64,000 nt of DNA from Maribellus comscasis (GCF_009762775.1 NZ_CP046401.1:4116001-4180000); one strand, 5' to 3'. Shown: positions 36,858-46,825, counted from the stretch's first letter. Numbers and translations are program-made. The notes: a model not told the origin generated them from the sequence alone.

Positions 36858-38999
36858 ATGGAAAGGTTTTCAGAAATCAGAGCCATCCGAACAAACATCA
36901 TCGATCGAATAATATTACTAATGCTGATTTTTCTTACTCCAACTTATCTGGTCTCGATGCTTAGATGGATGAAAATCGGCTGGCAGGATATTAATATCGT
37001 GCACAGTATATTGTTTATTGTTCTTGTCCTTTTAACTGTAAAAAGAAGAAAACTATCACTTAAATTTAAAATATACACCTTAGCCGTATTTTTTGCTATT
37101 TTGGGTTTGGCTGCTTTGTGGTATCTTGGGTTTAGTGGAATACACTATTTTTTAATTATCAGTATCGCTCTGGTTTCGTTATTTACAAAACGGAAAACTG
37201 CTATTATTTTCATTAGTTTACTTACCATTCTGGTGGTATTTATCGGAATGCTATATATTACAAGACTCAGAGAAGCCGATGTGGAATTGAACGACTTTTC
37301 ACATAACTTTTTACAATGGATTGTAATTCTTTTATCAATGGTCGTATTTAGTGCGATATATATCGGAGGTTTTGGCAAGCTTCATAAAGAGCTTATTAAA
37401 AATGTTCAAAGAAGAACTATTTCTGAAATCAAACTAAAAGAACAGGTAAAGCAGTTAGAGATTGTTGAAGAAAAGTTAAGCAATAAAATCAAAGAACTGG
37501 AGGAGTTGAATGAAAAACTGCATGCCAGTGAGGAAAGATTCAGAACAATTTTTGAAACTTCACATGACAGCATCATAATAAGCAAAGATGGAGTAATCCA
37601 ATTTTTTAATAATGCCTTTCTTAATTTGTTGGGTTTTGAAAAACAAGAAGAGCTTATAGGAAGATATATTTTAGAGTTTATTTCTTTAACCGAAAGAGAA
37701 AAAGTCCGGATAAATATAAAAAAAAGAGCATCGGGAGAAGACGCCCCGGAACTTTATGAAACGATTGGTATTAGAAGAGATGGGACCGAATTTCCATTTG
37801 AAATTAGAGCCAATGTATATAAAATAAACGATCGCATTTATAATGTTGCAATCGTTCGTGATATCAGTGATCGTAAACAGGCTGAACAGGCTTTAAGAGA
37901 TAGCGAAATCAGGTGGCATTTTTCGGTCGATGGAAGTGGTCTTGGGCTTTGGGATTGGGACATATCTTCTGATAGAGTTTATTTTTCCGAGCAATGGAAA
38001 AGAATGCTCGGTTATGAAGAAAATGAAACATTTGAGAGCAAGCAGGGATGGGATAACCTGGTACATCCTGATGATCTGGAAAAAACAAAAGAAGGAATTA
38101 AAAAGCATTTTGAAGGCAAATCATCTGTGTTTAAAAACGAATACAGGTTAAGATGTGAAGACGGAGCCTATAAGTGGATTATGGCGCGTGGTAAAATAAT
38201 TTCCAAGACAAATGAAGGAATTCCAATCAGAATGATTGGCACTCATGCTGACATTTCAGATCAAAAGGATGCCGAAAATCAGTTTAAGAAACTGAACACA
38301 ACAAAAGACAAACTTTTTTCTATTGTTGCACACGATTTGAAAAGCCCTTTGAGTTCTGTATTAAGTTTATCGGGTTTATTAAATGAAGAGTTTGATGAAC
38401 TCGACGAAATGACAAAAAAGAAATTTATCGGTTCAATGTACCAGAGTGTTTTGGGTACTTATAATTTACTCGAAGAGATTTTGCTTTGGGCAAGGGTACA
38501 TTTAAATAGTATTAAATTTGAACCCCGGAGAGAAAATTTGCTTTTATTGACAACAAAAGTTGTAGACATTTTAAAATTACAGGCAGATAAAAAACGAACT
38601 AAAATATCTGTTCAAATACCTCACGATTTGTTAATTTTCGCGGACAATTTTATGATTTCCACGATAATCCGCAATTTAGTTTCAAATGCCATTAAGTTTG
38701 TTGCTCCTAAAACCGGAAAAATTAAAATATCAGCAAAAGGAATTATAGACAACTTGAATTCTGACTTTGTTGAAGTTTGTGTGTGGGATAACGGCGTTGG
38801 TATTCCTGAAGATGTTTGCTCCAATCTGTTCAAAATAGGCGAAAACACTTCAACTCAAGGGACTGATGAAGAAAAAGGGACTGGCTTGGGATTACCGATT
38901 TGTTATGATTTTGTAAAAAAACATGATGGGAAAATTTGGGTAGAAAGTGAAAATGGGAAAGGGGCGGCTTTTTATTTTCAGATTCCAGTTCAGCGGTGA
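36858..38999 (+). CDS. membrane PAS-domain sensor histidine kinase
   Basis: Protein of 713 aa. About five or six membrane helices (17-170) form an N-terminal 7TM-like region, followed by a coiled coil (about 175-225). PAS domain 1 (about 226-340; ERFRTIFETSHDSIIISKDG) and PAS domain 2 with a PAC segment (about 350-475; WHFSVDGSGLGLWDWD, GTHADISDQKDAE) follow. The phosphoacceptor box FSIVAHDLKSPLSSVLSLSG and the ATPase motifs DNGVGIP and GTGLGLPIC are intact. No receiver domain is fused and no regulator gene is adjacent, so it is an orphan kinase. Its signal is unknown. Confidence 0.92.
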   Translation: MERFSEIRAIRTNIIDRIILLMLIFLTPTYLVSMLRWMKIGWQDINIVHSILFIVLVLLTVKRRKLSLKFKIYTLAVFFAILGLAALWYLGFSGIHYFLIISIALVSLFTKRKTAIIFISLLTILVVFIGMLYITRLREADVELNDFSHNFLQWIVILLSMVVFSAIYIGGFGKLHKELIKNVQRRTISEIKLKEQVKQLEIVEEKLSNKIKELEELNEKLHASEERFRTIFETSHDSIIISKDGVIQFFNNAFLNLLGFEKQEELIGRYILEFISLTEREKVRINIKKRASGEDAPELYETIGIRRDGTEFPFEIRANVYKINDRIYNVAIVRDISDRKQAEQALRDSEIRWHFSVDGSGLGLWDWDISSDRVYFSEQWKRMLGYEENETFESKQGWDNLVHPDDLEKTKEGIKKHFEGKSSVFKNEYRLRCEDGAYKWIMARGKIISKTNEGIPIRMIGTHADISDQKDAENQFKKLNTTKDKLFSIVAHDLKSPLSSVLSLSGLLNEEFDELDEMTKKKFIGSMYQSVLGTYNLLEEILLWARVHLNSIKFEPRRENLLLLTTKVVDILKLQADKKRTKISVQIPHDLLIFADNFMISTIIRNLVSNAIKFVAPKTGKIKISAKGIIDNLNSDFVEVCVWDNGVGIPEDVCSNLFKIGENTSTQGTDEEKGTGLGLPICYDFVKKHDGKIWVESENGKGAAFYFQIPVQR

Positions 39000-39133
39000 T
39001 CGCCATTTGAAATGTGTGAATTTTTCTAGCCTCTGTTAACATTAACGGGTTTTATTCCCCGGAGGCTTGATTCATTTGATAAAGCTTATTTCAACTTCCC
39101 ATGCTATATGAAGGTTGATTTTTTTTCAAATAA

Positions 39134-39182
39134 AAAGCTGCAACAACCGGAAAGGCTTTTCAATTCCGGTGGTTACAGCTTT
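39134..39182 (-). terminator. terminator of the DsrE/cysteine-dioxygenase-like operon
   Basis: Long imperfect stem (AAAGCTG, bulge, ACCGGAA paired with TTCCGGT and CAGCTTT) followed on the minus strand by a TTTTTATTTG-like run; 19 bases beyond the DsrE stop. Confidence 0.8.
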
Positions 39183-39200
39183 AGAAAGTTTTGAAACAAA

Positions 39201-39566
39201 TCAGAATGTTAAAACTGCAGCTCCTTCTTTAATTGGTTCATGTATTACCACTGAACCTTTAATCTGAACTCCTTCAATAAGATCATCCTGCGTATAGCCT
39301 CTTACTTTTGTACATGGAGGACAAACACTGATGGTACAACCTGCGTTTATCACATTCTGGATCATGTCTTTCATGGTTGGATCTTCCGGGTTTGGACGAG
39401 CATATTCTGCTGCTCCTTTGCGTACCCAGTCAACTGCCGAACTTACCAAAAATATAGATACATCCAGTCCGTTATTTATACCACCATTTGCAATACTCCA
39501 TGCAACACTTGAACGTTCGTCGTCCATACCTCTTGAAATAACTACTACTAATTTTTTTGTTTTCAT
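39201..39566 (-). CDS. DsrE-family protein with a CPPC motif
   Basis: Small cytoplasmic protein of 121 aa of the DsrE/DsrF/YchN fold. It starts KKLVVVISRGMDDERSSVAW, typical of the family. The conserved Cys region reads NAGCTISVCPPCTKVRGY, giving Cys77, Cys82 and Cys85; family members usually keep a single Cys in that VCPPC-like loop, which can carry persulfide. It lies 59 bases downstream of a cysteine-dioxygenase-like gene on the same strand, and they appear co-transcribed, so sulfur transfer or thiol redox linked to cysteine catabolism is a reasonable guess. Confidence 0.85.
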   Translation of the reverse strand: MKTKKLVVVISRGMDDERSSVAWSIANGGINNGLDVSIFLVSSAVDWVRKGAAEYARPNPEDPTMKDMIQNVINAGCTISVCPPCTKVRGYTQDDLIEGVQIKGSVVIHEPIKEGAAVLTF

Positions 39567-39625
39567 AATTTTTGTTTTTAAATGATTAATAATTAAATAT
39601 TTGATTAAAATAAATTTTGAATGTT

Positions 39626-40267
39626 TTAGCTGCCGGGTGTATATGCGTGTAAACTCACTGCTGATGAGCCAAAAGGATTTCCAACTGCATGAAACCCTAA
39701 CCTGTCATCGATATAAGCCATGCTGCCAGTGCGGTAACCGTTTGATGACAAAAGTCTTTGAGATTCGTCTGCCGTGTAGCGTAACTCTTCCAGTTTCCCG
39801 TGTAATACCTTAAACATGCAACCTCCCTGGGGATGACCATGAATGGGGCTCACTTTTCCAGGTTTCCAGTGGATGAGTACCACCTTTAAAAAATCATTGT
39901 TAACAAGAACATGCCTTGTTTCACGGTTTTTCAGAAAACGTTGCAATTGGTCTTTCTTAAACGAGTTTATTTGTTGCATTACAGGAATAAATTGTAATGC
40001 CGAATAAACTGTATGATTTTCAAAAAAAGTGTTGTATAAATCCCGACAAATATTCCATAGATCCGGAATCAATCCGGCTGCCATTTGCAGGTAGGCGTCA
40101 TGTGTCAACAGGTTTTCACGTATAACATTATAATCTGTATTATACTTGTCTTCCTGATAATTAAGAACACGATTAAATCTTTCTGATTTGTTTACAAAAT
40201 AGTGGAGATTAGTATGCCCATTTCTGGCTTTCTGTTTGTTTGCTGTTGTGTTAAATAAGTCTTTCAT
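39626..40267 (-). CDS. cysteine-dioxygenase-like cupin protein
   Basis: Cupin-fold protein of 213 aa related to thiol dioxygenases, which oxidise cysteine (or a related thiol) to the sulfinate using Fe(II). The iron ligands are recognisable as His143 and His145 in IHGHPQGGC and the later His207 in AVSLHAYT. Cys150 sits where cysteine dioxygenase has the crosslinked Cys. The protein stops three residues after HAYT, so the following segment carrying the partner Tyr of the Cys-Tyr cofactor is missing. The substrate could be cysteine or 3-mercaptopropionate. It is between an AraC regulator and a DsrE gene. Confidence 0.85.
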   Translation of the reverse strand: MKDLFNTTANKQKARNGHTNLHYFVNKSERFNRVLNYQEDKYNTDYNVIRENLLTHDAYLQMAAGLIPDLWNICRDLYNTFFENHTVYSALQFIPVMQQINSFKKDQLQRFLKNRETRHVLVNNDFLKVVLIHWKPGKVSPIHGHPQGGCMFKVLHGKLEELRYTADESQRLLSSNGYRTGSMAYIDDRLGFHAVGNPFGSSAVSLHAYTPGS

Positions 40268-40369
40268 AGTTCTTTATTTTTTTGTACACTACAAAGTTGA
40301 GAACTATTGACTTACCACACTTTGCCAAAAAGGTCGTTGTGTTGACTATTTAGTCCAAATTAAAATTAT

Positions 40370-41233
40370 TCAGTTAAAAACAAGCGTTTTTTTGTATTCG
40401 GTTGGGTTTTTTCCTATAACTTTTTTGAATACACGACTAAAATGAGACACATCTTCAAAACCGGATTCAAAAGCTGCCTGAGTAATACTTTGGTTAGAAT
40501 TGGCAATAAGATTAGCCGCATGCTGTACCCTTCTTTTTGTAATCCATTTTCCGGGAGATTCACTAAATTCCTGCTGAAAATCCCTCTTAAAAGACGAAAG
40601 ACTGCGGTGCGACAACTCAGCAAAGTCTTCCAGTTTTAAATTGAAACAATAGTTTTGTTCCATAATTTGCTTCAACGAAGGCCTGGCGCTCTCAGAGAGC
40701 TTTTTGAAATAAGATGTTAAATGCGGGTCGCTGTTTACTATATTAATAAGGAGTTCTTTAAGTTTCAAAACTAAGATATGCTCAGGGGGGCGGTTTATTC
40801 CTCTGAAATAAGTTAGCATTGAATGAAAATACCCTTCGAGGTATTCTGAAGGTTTTACCATTTTAGCTGTAAAATCGGGAGGACATTCGGGACATTTCAG
40901 TATCATTTGGCTTTTAATTTCTTCCATTGTCTCCTTTATCAAATCATCCGAAAGAAAAAATCCAAGCATACAATACTCGTCATCAAAATACTGATGAATT
41001 ATCTCAGCTCCTTTTCTTAGATAAAGCGTTTGCCCGGGAACCAATGTCCATTCCCCGTTGATTGTTTTGTACGTTTTTTTTCCGCTTAGAACATAAACCA
41101 GGTAGTCATTCCTGGAAAAAATTCCTATTTGCTCTGCATCAATCGGGCAGGTGTATTCCAGACAAACCGTGTCTTTAAATTGAAATCGGTTAAAACGAAG
41201 GTTTTCTTTGACTATTTTATAAAAGTTCAGCAT
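40370..41233 (-). CDS. AraC-family transcriptional regulator
   Basis: Regulator of 287 aa. The N-terminal half (about 1-170) is a cupin-like effector domain with a CPECPPD segment (possibly Cys-based sensing). The C-terminal AraC helix-turn-helix pair (about 185-285) shows LKLEDFAELSHRSLSSFKRDF and the closing GFEDVSHFSRVFKKVIGKNP. It is directly upstream of, and on the same strand as, the cysteine-dioxygenase-like and DsrE genes (103 bases away), so it is the likely regulator of that unit. The effector is not known, though a thiol would fit. Confidence 0.9.
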   Translation of the reverse strand: MLNFYKIVKENLRFNRFQFKDTVCLEYTCPIDAEQIGIFSRNDYLVYVLSGKKTYKTINGEWTLVPGQTLYLRKGAEIIHQYFDDEYCMLGFFLSDDLIKETMEEIKSQMILKCPECPPDFTAKMVKPSEYLEGYFHSMLTYFRGINRPPEHILVLKLKELLINIVNSDPHLTSYFKKLSESARPSLKQIMEQNYCFNLKLEDFAELSHRSLSSFKRDFQQEFSESPGKWITKRRVQHAANLIANSNQSITQAAFESGFEDVSHFSRVFKKVIGKNPTEYKKTLVFN

Positions 41234-41362
41234 TTTGTTTGATTCTTTGTATGTGTTTGCAAGTTAGTTAATTACGTTGATAAAAACAAAGAAAAAGATA
41301 TCTTGGTATTAATTTCAGCTGAATCTAAGAATTAGCCACAAAATGCTGAGATACAAGAAAAG

Positions 41363-41389
41363 AAGTCGGGCCTCATTTTAGCCCGACTT
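41363..41389 (-). terminator. terminator of the haem-type TonB receptor gene
   Basis: Perfect 9-bp stem AAGTCGGGC/GCCCGACTT with a 9-base loop; on the minus strand it is followed by CTTTTCTT, 11 bases beyond the stop. Confidence 0.8.
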
Positions 41390-41399
41390 ATCGGTATTT

Positions 41400-43805
41400 T
41401 TAGAACTTTTGTGTCAAGGAAAGAAAGAAATTTCTTCCTGGCGCAGAAGCTCCTGAACTGTAAGGGCGATAACGCTGATCTGTCAGGTTTTCAATTCCGG
41501 CACTAAACGACAAACTGTTGTTTACATTGTACATTCCTTTAAAATTGAGTGTATACCAGGACGGGGAATAAGGATTTCCATTTTCATCCAGAGCGTAGAT
41601 TTCTGTTTTTTCCTGTTCGCTTACAGCCAGGTCGTTATAACTGTATTCGGCCTGATACGCAGCATAAAGTTCCAGCCGTAATAAATCTGTAGCGTAGGTA
41701 AGTTTTGTAATCCCAAAAGCAGGTGCTGCATGACGCGAAGGGCTGGTAGTTCCGTCATCAAGTTCTTCTTCTCCTTTTTGATAATTGAAATCAGACGAAA
41801 GGCCAAATCCTTCCGGCAGCTTTACTTCTATTCCCGCCTGAATGCCGTATACGTTGGCTTCAGCTGCATTCTGAATGGCTTGAACTTTACTCATCACTCC
41901 GTCGTACACGATGCTGTCTAAGCCGTTTAGTGTAAAGTCACGGCGAACTAAAGCATTATTCAGTTTTGTGTAATATGCTGAAAGATCGATTTTAACAATA
42001 TCACCAAAAATTTTTGCTACTCCCAAATCGGCAGAATACGCATACTCCGCATCCAAATCCGGATTTGGAACAACAACTGCTCCGGGTTCTGAATCAAAAA
42101 CTTTGCCCATGTCGTCCACATTGGGAGCACGGAAAGCTGTAGCGAGGTTGGTAGAGATGACCCAGTCTTCTGTTGGGCGAAAAACGCCTCCAATACTTCC
42201 GGTTAAGGCTCCCTTGTTCATATTGGCTTCGGTAAAAGGAAACGGATAGAACCGGGTGTCGAATTCTGCATCAATTTTGAACTGGTTATAGCGGATTCCA
42301 GCCTGAAGTAAAAACTGATCCGAAATCTTAAACTGGTCGTTTAGATAAAGAGCCATTGATTGCCAAGTAGCCTGAGGATAGCGGGATGGGCCATCCTCAA
42401 CAACAGTTGTGCTGATGTCTTCCACTTCGCCGGTCGATTCCACATCATTTAAAACATATTCGAGTCCGTAATAAAGTGTGTTTTTTGTTCCCGTTGTTTT
42501 TACAAAATCAAAATTAGCAGAGTAGGCTTTTACTTTTTCTGTATTGGTTGTGCGGTCGCTTTTATTCAACGAACGATCGATTCGGCTTTCTTCAAAAGCC
42601 TGTTGGGCTAAACGTAAAGTTGACTGGTCGTACAACACATTGTCTCCTTTATGTGTAACACTAAAATTATTCATCATCCAGATTTGCGGGCCATAATTCC
42701 ATTCCGCATAACGCGGCAGCCCGTTTCTTATCCGGTTGTGCCTGTCGTATCGGCCATAAGGAGAAGTTTCGGAATAATGGAATCCATATTGAAAGTCAAA
42801 TTTTTCTGTAGGTCTGAACCGGACTTTCTGCATCATGTTTATTTGTGAATAAGCCGTTGGGATTTGCAGCAACTGATCGTTCTGATAAATCACAACATCA
42901 GTTTCACTTTGTCGCTGAATATGGTAGGGTTTTATGTATTCGTCAGGCCCATGACTCCCCTGCCGCAAATGATCATAATCGAATGAACTGACACTTGTCA
43001 CAAATGCCCATTTTCCCCAACCTACATTCACATCAAAATGTCCTGTTCTTTCGTTGTTTGCAGACGAGTATCTTGCAACGGCTTTACCCGAAATAAGTGT
43101 GGATTCGGAGTAAGACAGCTGTGGTGTTAGTGTCTGAAAACTCATTACTCCGCCAATAGCATCGCTTCCGTATATTACCGAGCCCGGTCCGAATAGAACC
43201 TCTGCGTTTTCCAGGGAAAACGGATCAACAGATATGACATTCTGGATATTTCCTCCCCGGAAAATAGCAGTATTCATTCTTACTCCGTCAACAGAGTATA
43301 GCAGACGGTTGGTTGCAAAACCGCGAATCATCGGACTTCCGCCACCCTGTTGGCTTTTCTGAATAAATACTTTCCCCGAAATCCCAAGCAGGTCAGCGGT
43401 TGTCTGGGGATTTTGCATTGAAACTTTTGCTGGTGAAATGGTTATAACTTTAAGGGGAATGCTACTTGAAGATTGTTGCCACCTGGCCGCTGAAACAACA
43501 ACTTCATCAATGTTTAAATTTGTTTTTTCAAGTTCAATACTAAAATTCCGAGATTCAATGTCGGAATAGGTAAAAGCAACCTTTTTGTATCCAAGAAAGG
43601 TTACATCAATCTTTTCCGACCCTTTAAAATCGGTAATATCCGACTGCCCGTTTTTATTCGTTGTCGCGTATGCTTTTGGCGATTCACTAATCAAAACCAC
43701 AAACTGCAGAGGTTCCCCGCTATCATTATCTGTTATTGTTATTGTTTGAGAAAACCCCGAAACGGTAAGTCCGAGCAATAACAATAACAAGTATATATTT
43801 TTCAT
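41400..43805 (-). CDS. TonB-dependent receptor, haem/haemoglobin-type
   Basis: Outer-membrane transporter of 801 aa from the ATG at 43805, which starts a clean signal peptide (IYLLLLLLGLTVSGFSQ). A carboxypeptidase-regulatory-like domain, a plug (GGGSPMIRGFATNRLLYSVD) and a full barrel ending in FLSLTQKF follow. Barrel segments AFRAPNVDDMGKVFD and GIENLTDQRYRPYSSG resemble haem and haemoglobin receptors of the HmuR type, so iron or haem import is the best guess. It is preceded by a small membrane-protein gene 87 bases upstream on the same strand. Confidence 0.88.
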   Translation of the reverse strand: MKNIYLLLLLLGLTVSGFSQTITITDNDSGEPLQFVVLISESPKAYATTNKNGQSDITDFKGSEKIDVTFLGYKKVAFTYSDIESRNFSIELEKTNLNIDEVVVSAARWQQSSSSIPLKVITISPAKVSMQNPQTTADLLGISGKVFIQKSQQGGGSPMIRGFATNRLLYSVDGVRMNTAIFRGGNIQNVISVDPFSLENAEVLFGPGSVIYGSDAIGGVMSFQTLTPQLSYSESTLISGKAVARYSSANNERTGHFDVNVGWGKWAFVTSVSSFDYDHLRQGSHGPDEYIKPYHIQRQSETDVVIYQNDQLLQIPTAYSQINMMQKVRFRPTEKFDFQYGFHYSETSPYGRYDRHNRIRNGLPRYAEWNYGPQIWMMNNFSVTHKGDNVLYDQSTLRLAQQAFEESRIDRSLNKSDRTTNTEKVKAYSANFDFVKTTGTKNTLYYGLEYVLNDVESTGEVEDISTTVVEDGPSRYPQATWQSMALYLNDQFKISDQFLLQAGIRYNQFKIDAEFDTRFYPFPFTEANMNKGALTGSIGGVFRPTEDWVISTNLATAFRAPNVDDMGKVFDSEPGAVVVPNPDLDAEYAYSADLGVAKIFGDIVKIDLSAYYTKLNNALVRRDFTLNGLDSIVYDGVMSKVQAIQNAAEANVYGIQAGIEVKLPEGFGLSSDFNYQKGEEELDDGTTSPSRHAAPAFGITKLTYATDLLRLELYAAYQAEYSYNDLAVSEQEKTEIYALDENGNPYSPSWYTLNFKGMYNVNNSLSFSAGIENLTDQRYRPYSSGASAPGRNFFLSLTQKF

Positions 43806-43891
43806 TATGCTTGTTTTAAACTGTATTTTGTCCCGAAAGGACATAATTTTTCCTTTTGCGTTATCCGCGTAGCTGTTTGCTTTTTATTTTG

Positions 43892-44428
43892 TTATGAAAA
43901 TTTGGGCGGTGGTTCTAATGGTGTTAAAAAGAAAGATGAATAGAATATAAAATAGTCCGGGTTTATTTTTTTTAAGTTCCTGGCAAAAATCTCTTCAATT
44001 TTTTGAATTTCCTGACAAAAAGGAGTCGGGATAAAAGTTACAATACTTTGGTGATTTTTGTCTTTCCCGTTTTCTTCAGCCCGATCAAATTCTGCCAGCT
44101 TTTCAAGTTTTCGGTTAAGTTCCGTCTCTTCTTTATCCCACCAACACCAGTAGTAAACCGAGTCGCCAACTGTTTTTGTGCGAATTATATCATACATCTG
44201 CTCGTTGTATTCAAACTCTCCGGAATGCTCCCACCTTAACTTTGTTTTTGTTTCTTCCAGCGTGAATTTTAATAAAATCTTTCTTTCACCTTCCTTCTTT
44301 TTGTTTAGTACCTGGGTTTTGACTTGCGTTTTTACCACAAGTTTTTTTTGTTGTAACCACAAGTAGACTCCGGAGAGCTGATAGAAAAGTATAAATACAA
44401 GTAATATGACGGCGATTTTATCCTTCAA
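43892..44428 (-). CDS. small single-pass membrane protein upstream of the TonB receptor
   Basis: I start this gene at the TTG at 44428 (178 aa); the frame runs to 44575 (GTG) but the extra 49 residues look non-coding. It has one membrane helix near the N-terminus (KIAVILLVFILFYQLSGVYLW), then a beta/helix region with YYWCWWDKEETE and a basic-acidic helix, ending near FLTPLEPPPKF. The family is not recognised; similar membrane proteins with Trp-rich patches precede haem or iron receptor genes in Bacteroidota. It is likely co-transcribed with the receptor. Confidence 0.5.
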   Translation of the reverse strand: MKDKIAVILLVFILFYQLSGVYLWLQQKKLVVKTQVKTQVLNKKKEGERKILLKFTLEETKTKLRWEHSGEFEYNEQMYDIIRTKTVGDSVYYWCWWDKEETELNRKLEKLAEFDRAEENGKDKNHQSIVTFIPTPFCQEIQKIEEIFARNLKKINPDYFIFYSSFFLTPLEPPPKFS

Positions 44429-44670
44429 CAGATTTCTTTTTGTTTTTACAAATATATTAAGGTGTTGTTTAATTAACACGATATTTAATATAAAACCAGA
44501 GTTAGTAGCCTTTTTCCGAAAATATTCAATGTGTTTTAAATCTATGTTAATTCGATTTTCTCTGACAAAGCTCACAATTTTTTAGTAAAGCGGTTTGTTC
44601 TTTTGCGCCCGTTTTAAACGATAATTTACAGGAAATCATTTATTTTGCGATGTTTACACATTTTATTGAA

Positions 44671-45528
44671 ATGAATCCAAAATTAGCGACAGCTCTTAAA
44701 GATTATGTTATTATAACCTTTGGCCTGTTGATGTTCACAATGGGGTGGGTTTTGTTTCTGATTCCAGCAGAAATAACAGGCGGCGGTGTGAGTGGTATTG
44801 CTGCTGTTGTTTACTTTGCTACAAAAATTCCGGTGAGTTTGACTTTCCTGGCAATTAATGCGGTTTTGGTACTTGTAGCAATAAAAATACTGGGAGCAAA
44901 TTTTGGAATAAAAACTATTTATAGTATTGCCGTTTTAACCTTGTTTTTTGCCCTTTTTCAGAATATTCTGAAAAAGCCGATTGTGGATGACACTTTTTTA
45001 TCGGCGGTTTTGGGCGGAATGTCAGGCGGAATCGGACTGGGGATTGTTTTCTCCCGGGGCGGAAGTACCGGAGGCACTGATATTTTTGCCATGATAATCA
45101 ATAAATACAGAAATATAAGTCCCGGAAGAATTATATTATATTGCGATGTAATAATTATTGCCTCTTCGTATTTTGTATTTCAATCACCTGCAAAACTGGT
45201 GTATGGTTACGTAACGATGTGGGTGGTGTCCTATTCGCTCGATTCTTTTTTGAGCGGGGCAAATCGTTCGGCGCAAATGTTTATTTTTTCCAGGAAATAT
45301 GAGGATATAGCGAATTTTATTAACAATGAGGCAATTAGGGGTGTTACAATATTAGACGGAATGGGATGGTATACAAAGGAAGATACTAAGGTCATCATGT
45401 CGGTCGTTAGAAAAAGGGAAACCAGTGCTATATTTAGAAAAATAAAAGAAATCGATCCGGAAGCATTTATTACCATGGGAAGTGTAATGGGAGTGTACGG
45501 ACAGGGATTTGAAAAACTAAGATTGTAA
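44671..45528 (+). CDS. YitT-family membrane protein (DUF2179)
   Basis: Protein of about 285 aa; the ATG at 44671 is preferred because a TATTTTG element at 44641-44647 places transcription start after the ATG at 44650. Five membrane helices (about 9-190), with GGGVSGIAAV and GGMSGGIGLGIVFSRGGSTGGTD motifs, precede a cytoplasmic DUF2179 domain (about 215-285). The role of the family is unclear; some members have been linked to membrane transport. It is separated by one base from the M23 peptidase gene and probably forms an operon with it. Confidence 0.85.
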   Translation: MNPKLATALKDYVIITFGLLMFTMGWVLFLIPAEITGGGVSGIAAVVYFATKIPVSLTFLAINAVLVLVAIKILGANFGIKTIYSIAVLTLFFALFQNILKKPIVDDTFLSAVLGGMSGGIGLGIVFSRGGSTGGTDIFAMIINKYRNISPGRIILYCDVIIIASSYFVFQSPAKLVYGYVTMWVVSYSLDSFLSGANRSAQMFIFSRKYEDIANFINNEAIRGVTILDGMGWYTKEDTKVIMSVVRKRETSAIFRKIKEIDPEAFITMGSVMGVYGQGFEKLRL

Positions 45529-45529
45529 G

Positions 45530-46807
45530 ATGGGATTATTGAAGGAAAGATTTTTAAAGGTTATTTTTGGGGTATTTTTTATTGTTATAGTTTTTTCGTG
45601 TCAGAACAAAAAATCAGGGAAAAATGTTGGCGAAAAAGTTGTGCCCGACACATTGATTCCGATTGAACCGATATTAAGATACGGAATTCCCATTGATTCT
45701 TTTCATCTGGTAGAAGGCGTGATAAAATCGAATGAATACCTCAGCGAAATTTTAAATGATAATGGGGTAGGGATGGTTACCATCGACAAGCTGGCACGAA
45801 AATCAAAACCCATTTTTGATGTTCGCAAAATACGCAGCGGGCAAAAATACACAGTTTTTCAAACTGCCGACTCATTGCAGGAAGCCCGTTATTTTGTATA
45901 TGAAAATTCTCCTACCGAATACTTTGTTTACGAGTTGTTCGATACACTGAAAATATATCGGGGTGAAAAAGAAGTAAAAGTCCGGCAGCGAATAGCACAA
46001 GGCGTAATTGAAACATCGCTATGGAATTGTATGGAAGACAATGGATTGAGCCCCGTTTTGTCTCTTGATTTGTCTCGGATTTTTGCCTGGACGATCGATT
46101 TTTTTGCTATCCAGAAAGGAGACCGTTTCAGAATAATTTACGACGAATTATTTGTGGATTCCACTAAAATAGGAATTGGCGAAATTTATGCTGTTCAGTT
46201 TGACCACTATGGAGATGAAAATTACGCTTTTCGATATTTTCAGGATAATAGTTACAGTTACTTTGATGAAAAAGGAGTTAGCCTTCAAAAGGCATTTTTA
46301 AAAGCTCCGCTCGATTATTACCGGATTAGTTCGCGTTTTTCGAACAGTCGTTTGCACCCGGTTTTAAGAATTCGTCGTCCGCATCACGGTGTAGATTATG
46401 CAGCACCAAAAGGAACACCTGTAATGAGTATCGGTGACGGAACGGTAATTGCACGCGCATATCAGAAAAATGGGGGTGGAAATTATGTGAAAATCAAACA
46501 TAATTCGGTATATACGACCACCTACATGCATCTTTCCGGTTTTGGTAAGGGAATAAGCACCGGCTCGCGCGTAAAACAAAGCCAAATTATTGGCTACGTT
46601 GGTGCCACGGGTTTAGCGACTGGTCCACATCTTGACTTTCGTATCGCAGAGAACGGTAGTTATGTAGATCCGTTAAAAGTGAAAGCTCCGCCTGTAGAAC
46701 CGGTAAAGGAAGAAAATTTACCGAAATATATGATTTTGAAAGATTCATTGATAAATGAACTTCAAAAAATTGAGTGGGCGGGGGAAGAACTTCTGGTTGG
46801 AAATTAG
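45530..46807 (+). CDS. M23-family peptidase lipoprotein
   Basis: Cell-wall endopeptidase-type protein of 425 aa with a lipobox (IVIVFSCQ). An N-terminal OapA/LysM-like region (about 55-290) precedes the M23 domain (about 280-390) with the zinc motif HHGVDY and the second His motif HLDFRI after ATGLATGP. M23 enzymes cleave peptidoglycan cross-bridges, so it should act in the periplasm during growth or division. It is the second gene of a probable operon with the YitT protein. Confidence 0.92.
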   Translation: MGLLKERFLKVIFGVFFIVIVFSCQNKKSGKNVGEKVVPDTLIPIEPILRYGIPIDSFHLVEGVIKSNEYLSEILNDNGVGMVTIDKLARKSKPIFDVRKIRSGQKYTVFQTADSLQEARYFVYENSPTEYFVYELFDTLKIYRGEKEVKVRQRIAQGVIETSLWNCMEDNGLSPVLSLDLSRIFAWTIDFFAIQKGDRFRIIYDELFVDSTKIGIGEIYAVQFDHYGDENYAFRYFQDNSYSYFDEKGVSLQKAFLKAPLDYYRISSRFSNSRLHPVLRIRRPHHGVDYAAPKGTPVMSIGDGTVIARAYQKNGGGNYVKIKHNSVYTTTYMHLSGFGKGISTGSRVKQSQIIGYVGATGLATGPHLDFRIAENGSYVDPLKVKAPPVEPVKEENLPKYMILKDSLINELQKIEWAGEELLVGN

Positions 46808-46825
46808 ATTCAAAGCTCTGGTTGT

